Positions 60,933 to 64,000 of a stretch of 64,000 nucleotides of DNA are shown here, piece after piece; within the stretch, counting starts at the first letter, position 1, and every line of letters begins with the position of its first letter. Below the pieces are notes generated by a model, which saw only the letters and a program-made list of their open reading frames with translations, was not told the origin of the DNA and ran no database searches. This stretch comes from Anaerolineales bacterium UBA3499. GTDB lineage: Bacteria; Chloroflexota; Anaerolineae; Anaerolineales; UBA11657. The DNA lies in contig DFQC01000007.1 in assembly GCA_002377585.1 (NCBI GenBank), forward strand, positions 104,694-168,693, written 5' to 3'. The position numbers were made by a program, and so were the translations under genes.

Positions 60933-62165
60933 TTATATAGGGATGACTAATTCTCTGTCAAATGTTCCAATATGTTCTGGATATCCTGTTGCAGGATTAA
61001 GCCAAACATAATTTTCAACTCTAATACCAATATTGTACTCTGGATAGTATAACCCTGGTTCTATAGTTAGGGCCATGCCTGCTTGTATTATATCGTTATC
61101 AGAAGCTGTTTCGGAGAGGCGTGGGTGTTCGTGAACGCTGAGACCGATACCATGACCGAGGGTGTGCACATATCCGCTATTTGTCCCTGGATGACTTCGT
61201 GTAGTGTTATGTCCTTGATTTTCGAGGTAATCATTTACTAGCTTCTGTGATGTAGAGCAATGTTGTCCTACATGAAGATTAGACAAAGACATATCATATG
61301 CTGTTATCACTTCCTTGTACAACTGTTCGATTCTAGGAGATGCATGTCCTATACACCAAGTACGTGTAAAATCGTAGAAGTATCCTCCGCCATATTCACA
61401 AGGGAAGTAATCGAATACAATGGTTTCACCAACACGTAGCGGTTTTACATCCTGTCCCCGTGAGTGAGGAATGGCTGCATCTCGTCCTGTTGCAAATATT
61501 AACCCTTCGGGGTTTTCAAGATTGTGTTCTACACTCCATCGAAGAATACGACTTCTTACATCCCCTATGGTTAATGGAGTGCCTTTCTTGGTCACAATTT
61601 GTCCATCATTGACAGTATGAGTGCTAATATAGTTTCGTGTCTCACTGACAACATTAAGGGCTCTTTTAGATAGGTTGCGAATTCGTGCCATCTCTTGCAC
61701 ATCTTTAGTGATTTGGGCAGTTTGCAATAAATTGGGAGTAGATTCCCCTACAAAAGTTAAGTTTGGCAATCGTGATTCTAACTCTTGGAAGAGTGCTAAA
61801 GTGAACCCTTGTTCTTCTCGTCCATAGACTCCAATTCTGCCATCAATCTCTAATTCTTGAAAGATCGATTCAAGCATTCGTGCATGAGCTACTAGTTTGT
61901 TCCCCGATTCTTGCTGTAATAGTTGAGAAAGATTAAAATGACTGCGCTCAATAATCTGCAATCCGGAAGCACTGGCTTCATCTCGTTCCATTCCTATTAC
62001 AATTAAAATGGCATCTTCGTTAGTTTTCTTTACTAAGAGACTGTATTCTCCAATTTTGGCTCCATTAGTCAAATAGTACATGGCTGGATTGTCTCGTGTA
62101 CTACCACTGACAAAAATAGCGTCAAGTTTACGTTCCTGCATTAGATGATCTATATCTGTTTTCAT
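60933..62165 (-). CDS. M24 family metallopeptidase (Xaa-Pro aminopeptidase-like)
   Basis: The 410-residue protein has a creatinase-like N-terminal domain and a pita-bread catalytic domain. The dimetal ligands are visible in order: Asp in 'VFDYFPCEYGGG', Asp in 'YDFTRTW', His in 'GHGIGLSVHEHP', Glu in 'LTIEPGLYYPE' and Glu in 'IRVENYVWL'. It most resembles prolidase/Xaa-Pro aminopeptidase; creatinase-type activity cannot be excluded. Start 4 bp below the selA stop, so co-transcribed. Confidence 0.9.
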   Translation of the reverse strand: MKTDIDHLMQERKLDAIFVSGSTRDNPAMYYLTNGAKIGEYSLLVKKTNEDAILIVIGMERDEASASGLQIIERSHFNLSQLLQQESGNKLVAHARMLESIFQELEIDGRIGVYGREEQGFTLALFQELESRLPNLTFVGESTPNLLQTAQITKDVQEMARIRNLSKRALNVVSETRNYISTHTVNDGQIVTKKGTPLTIGDVRSRILRWSVEHNLENPEGLIFATGRDAAIPHSRGQDVKPLRVGETIVFDYFPCEYGGGYFYDFTRTWCIGHASPRIEQLYKEVITAYDMSLSNLHVGQHCSTSQKLVNDYLENQGHNTTRSHPGTNSGYVHTLGHGIGLSVHEHPRLSETASDNDIIQAGMALTIEPGLYYPEYNIGIRVENYVWLNPATGYPEHIGTFDRELVIPI

Positions 62166-62169
62166 GTTT

Positions 62170-63546
62170 CTATATACGTATACTGAGTAAATTGCTTAGT
62201 ATAGATATTAGTGTATCATCATGATGTGGTAGTACTGTGCGAAGATCTAGCACAACTTGCTTATCTTGGATACGAGCTATTATTTTATGATTGCGCATAT
62301 CCTGGGCAAATCGTGCAGTCGATTCGACTTGTAAGCTGACCAAAATTGTTGGCAAGGTCTCTCCTGGTAGGCTTCCGCCGCCAATAGTTGATAATCCAGA
62401 CACAAGTGTTCCACCCACCTGATCGATTACTCGCTGAGCCCGCGTTTTGATTGTACTAATATCCATGGCTATCATTTGCCAGACAGGTATTTTTTCTGTG
62501 GCCTCATCTTTTATGTAATGAAGTAATGTAGCTGAAAGAGCTGCTATACAGAGCTTATCTGCCCTCATAGCCCTGGCAAGCGGATGGTTTCTGAGTCTGT
62601 TAATAAGCTGTTTTTTTCCAATTATTATGCCTGCTTGTGGTCCTCCTAACAGCTTGTCGGCTGAAAAGCAGACGAGACTTGCACCATCATTCAAACTATC
62701 TTGTACCGTCGGCTCATGTGTGATACCAAAATTGGAAGTATCAAGTAATGTACCTGATCCAAGATCGTCTAATATTGGTATGTTATGCTCTAATCCTATT
62801 GATACAAGCTCTTGTAGATTGGGCTCAGTTGCGAATCCTATAATATTGTAGTTGCTATGGTGAGCTCGCATGATTAATGCGATGTCGTTGTGCGGTTCTG
62901 TTATGGCTTGATGATAATCGTGCGCATGAGTTCTGTTAGTGGTACCTACCTCCACTAAACTTACTTCTGATTGTTTGATTACATCTGGAATTCTAAATCC
63001 TCCTCCTATTTCTACCAGTTGTCCCCGTGAAATCACTACACCTCGCTGGTCTGCCAAGGATTTCAGTGCTAACATAACGGCCGCTGCATTATTGTTTACT
63101 ACTAAAGCATCTTCGGAGCCTGTGGTTCGACAAATTAGATTCTCAACATCTGCACCACGTGATCCACGCTGTCCTAAATCAAGATCATATTCTAATGTGT
63201 TGTAGTCTTTGGATATCGCAATAATTGCTTCTTGAGCTTCTTTCGATAGTGGTGCGCGACCCAAGTTTGTATGAAGAATAACCCCAGTTGCATTGATGAT
63301 AGGTTGGAGTATTAAGGAAGTTTCTGTTTGCAGCCAATTTTCTATTTTATTTGTCAATTCACTATAGTTTGACACCTGTATATTATTGTGTTCGAGGATA
63401 CTTTCTCGTTCTTTGTTAAGAACAATTTGTACTGCTTCAGTCAAAAGTGAACGACCAAATGAATCTTCAAGAACTTGTATGTCTCTTGTATTTAGCAGTT
63501 TATCTACTGATGGAAGTGACCGTAAATGCTCATTCTTCATTGACAT
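62170..63546 (-). CDS. selA: L-seryl-tRNA(Sec) selenium transferase
   Basis: SelA converts Ser-tRNA(Sec) to Sec-tRNA(Sec) with selenophosphate. The protein (458 residues from Met at 63546) has the N-terminal 'LRSLPSVDKLLN' domain, 'GVILHTNLGRAPLS', 'VVNNNAAAVML', 'GQLVEIGGGFRIPDV' and the PLP lysine in 'FSADKLLGGPQAG'. Length and motifs are those of a true SelA rather than the SelA-like catabolic paralogues. It implies a selenocysteine-using organism; selB, selC and selD are not in the window. A start six bases on (63540) is also possible. Overlaps the small membrane protein gene upstream. Confidence 0.9.
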   Translation of the reverse strand: MSMKNEHLRSLPSVDKLLNTRDIQVLEDSFGRSLLTEAVQIVLNKERESILEHNNIQVSNYSELTNKIENWLQTETSLILQPIINATGVILHTNLGRAPLSKEAQEAIIAISKDYNTLEYDLDLGQRGSRGADVENLICRTTGSEDALVVNNNAAAVMLALKSLADQRGVVISRGQLVEIGGGFRIPDVIKQSEVSLVEVGTTNRTHAHDYHQAITEPHNDIALIMRAHHSNYNIIGFATEPNLQELVSIGLEHNIPILDDLGSGTLLDTSNFGITHEPTVQDSLNDGASLVCFSADKLLGGPQAGIIIGKKQLINRLRNHPLARAMRADKLCIAALSATLLHYIKDEATEKIPVWQMIAMDISTIKTRAQRVIDQVGGTLVSGLSTIGGGSLPGETLPTILVSLQVESTARFAQDMRNHKIIARIQDKQVVLDLRTVLPHHDDTLISILSNLLSIRI

Positions 63547-63940
63547 TGTCGGGATTCCATAGGCTGCGCTCACGTATTTCTATAAGCCATTCAATTCCTA
63601 CTATAACACTAACTATCAGCAGACTAATAGTCCAGGTGAGAGCACGTCCTAATTGTAGCCATGCAAGAATGCATCCGATAACTCCAACCCATATTGCTCT
63701 TCTAATCAGGACATTAACGCTGATTGGAGTTTTGCCAAACCGTCTTGCAAGGAATATGATAAATGGTATTGCTGTACCGGTTAGAGCTGATAGAGCAAGC
63801 AGGAAAAACATCCATCTTGCGTCCACAGTGGGTACTGTGAACAAAAGCAGTGCTAACAGTCCTCCCCAACCAACAAACATTAGTGTGCTTGCTGCTAGAT
63901 ATACTTCTGTGACACGATCCGATATTCTTACTCTAGCCAT
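63530..63940 (-). CDS. Small membrane protein of unknown function (four TM)
   Basis: The 136-residue product has four hydrophobic segments (about 13-34, 43-64, 82-98 and 101-119) and a charged C-terminus ('IEIRERSLWNPDNVNEE'). I recognise no family. Its end overlaps the start of selA by 17 bp, so it probably shares the same transcript. The 60 bases upstream to the window edge hold no other gene that I can support. Confidence 0.65.
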   Translation of the reverse strand: MARVRISDRVTEVYLAASTLMFVGWGGLLALLLFTVPTVDARWMFFLLALSALTGTAIPFIIFLARRFGKTPISVNVLIRRAIWVGVIGCILAWLQLGRALTWTISLLIVSVIVGIEWLIEIRERSLWNPDNVNEE

Positions 63941-64000
63941 TACAAATGATTATATCTCAGCGTCAAGAGCCAGAAAAGAGCACTACTATATATGATTTCA

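Noticed and set aside
1..64000. CRISPR arrays, insertion sequences, prophage or toxin-antitoxin modules
   Set aside because: No regular short repeats with spacers, no transposase or integrase motifs, and no paired small genes of that kind were found on either strand.

Overview
This 64 kb window looks like ordinary chromosome from a low-GC (about 40% by eye) bacterium, most likely a member of the Chloroflexota of the marine SAR202/Dehalococcoidia kind. That placement is inferred from gene content: a single-polypeptide actinobacterial/Chloroflexi-type succinate dehydrogenase anchor, DUF951, a CbpA-type DnaJ, an MGDG-synthase-like glycosyltransferase, a DnaG with a CxxxC zinc site, and membrane-anchored ComEA-like helix-hairpin-helix proteins. 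No 16S rRNA is present to confirm it. Coding density is high. I see no transposase, integrase, phage gene, CRISPR array or rRNA. Two tRNA genes are present, tRNA-Arg(CCU) and tRNA-Gln(UUG), both without an encoded CCA.

Layout. 1-3028: end of a succinate dehydrogenase operon (anchor, sdhA, sdhB). 3099-4483: tRNA-Arg and a convergent PLP enzyme of the cysteine-desulfurase-like family. 4612-7368: two tandem membrane proteins with cytoplasmic helix-hairpin-helix (HhH) repeats, one with a large LamG-like domain outside. 7431-13129: glpD, an amino-acid permease fused to two universal-stress domains, and a CPA1 Na+/H+ antiporter. 13186-20157 (minus strand): a complete trpEGDCFBA operon behind a tryptophan T-box leader (UGG specifier, terminator) with a strong promoter. 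20154-24657: GIY-YIG protein, M50 protease, DUF951, glycosyltransferase, GNAT, DnaJ/CbpA, tRNA-Gln. 24787-33420: glmU, CNNM/CBS transporter-like protein, recO, a fused glycyl-tRNA synthetase (glyQS) and dnaG. 33476-48094: all 14 complex I genes nuoA-N in order. 48264-51757: a four-gene hydrolase/amidase cluster (nucleoside hydrolase, GATase-like, alpha/beta hydrolase, acetamidase/formamidase) with a palindromic operator candidate. 51837-58041: rdgB, DUF177/YceD, rpoD, a BCP peroxiredoxin, metG and a large membrane protein. 58055-59877: RNase J behind a promoter, a palindrome and an intrinsic terminator. 59881-63940 (minus): tsaD, an M24 peptidase, selA and a small membrane protein.

Physiology suggested: aerobic respiration (complex I plus SdhAB plus GlpD feeding quinone), tryptophan prototrophy controlled by tRNA-Trp charging, and probable selenocysteine use (selA).

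The least explained elements are the HhH/LamG membrane pair, the amidase/nucleoside hydrolase cluster with its operator, the attenuated leader of RNase J, a perfect 22-bp palindrome inside the start of glpD, and repeated cases where a -10 box sits so close to the ATG that the mRNA should be leaderless.
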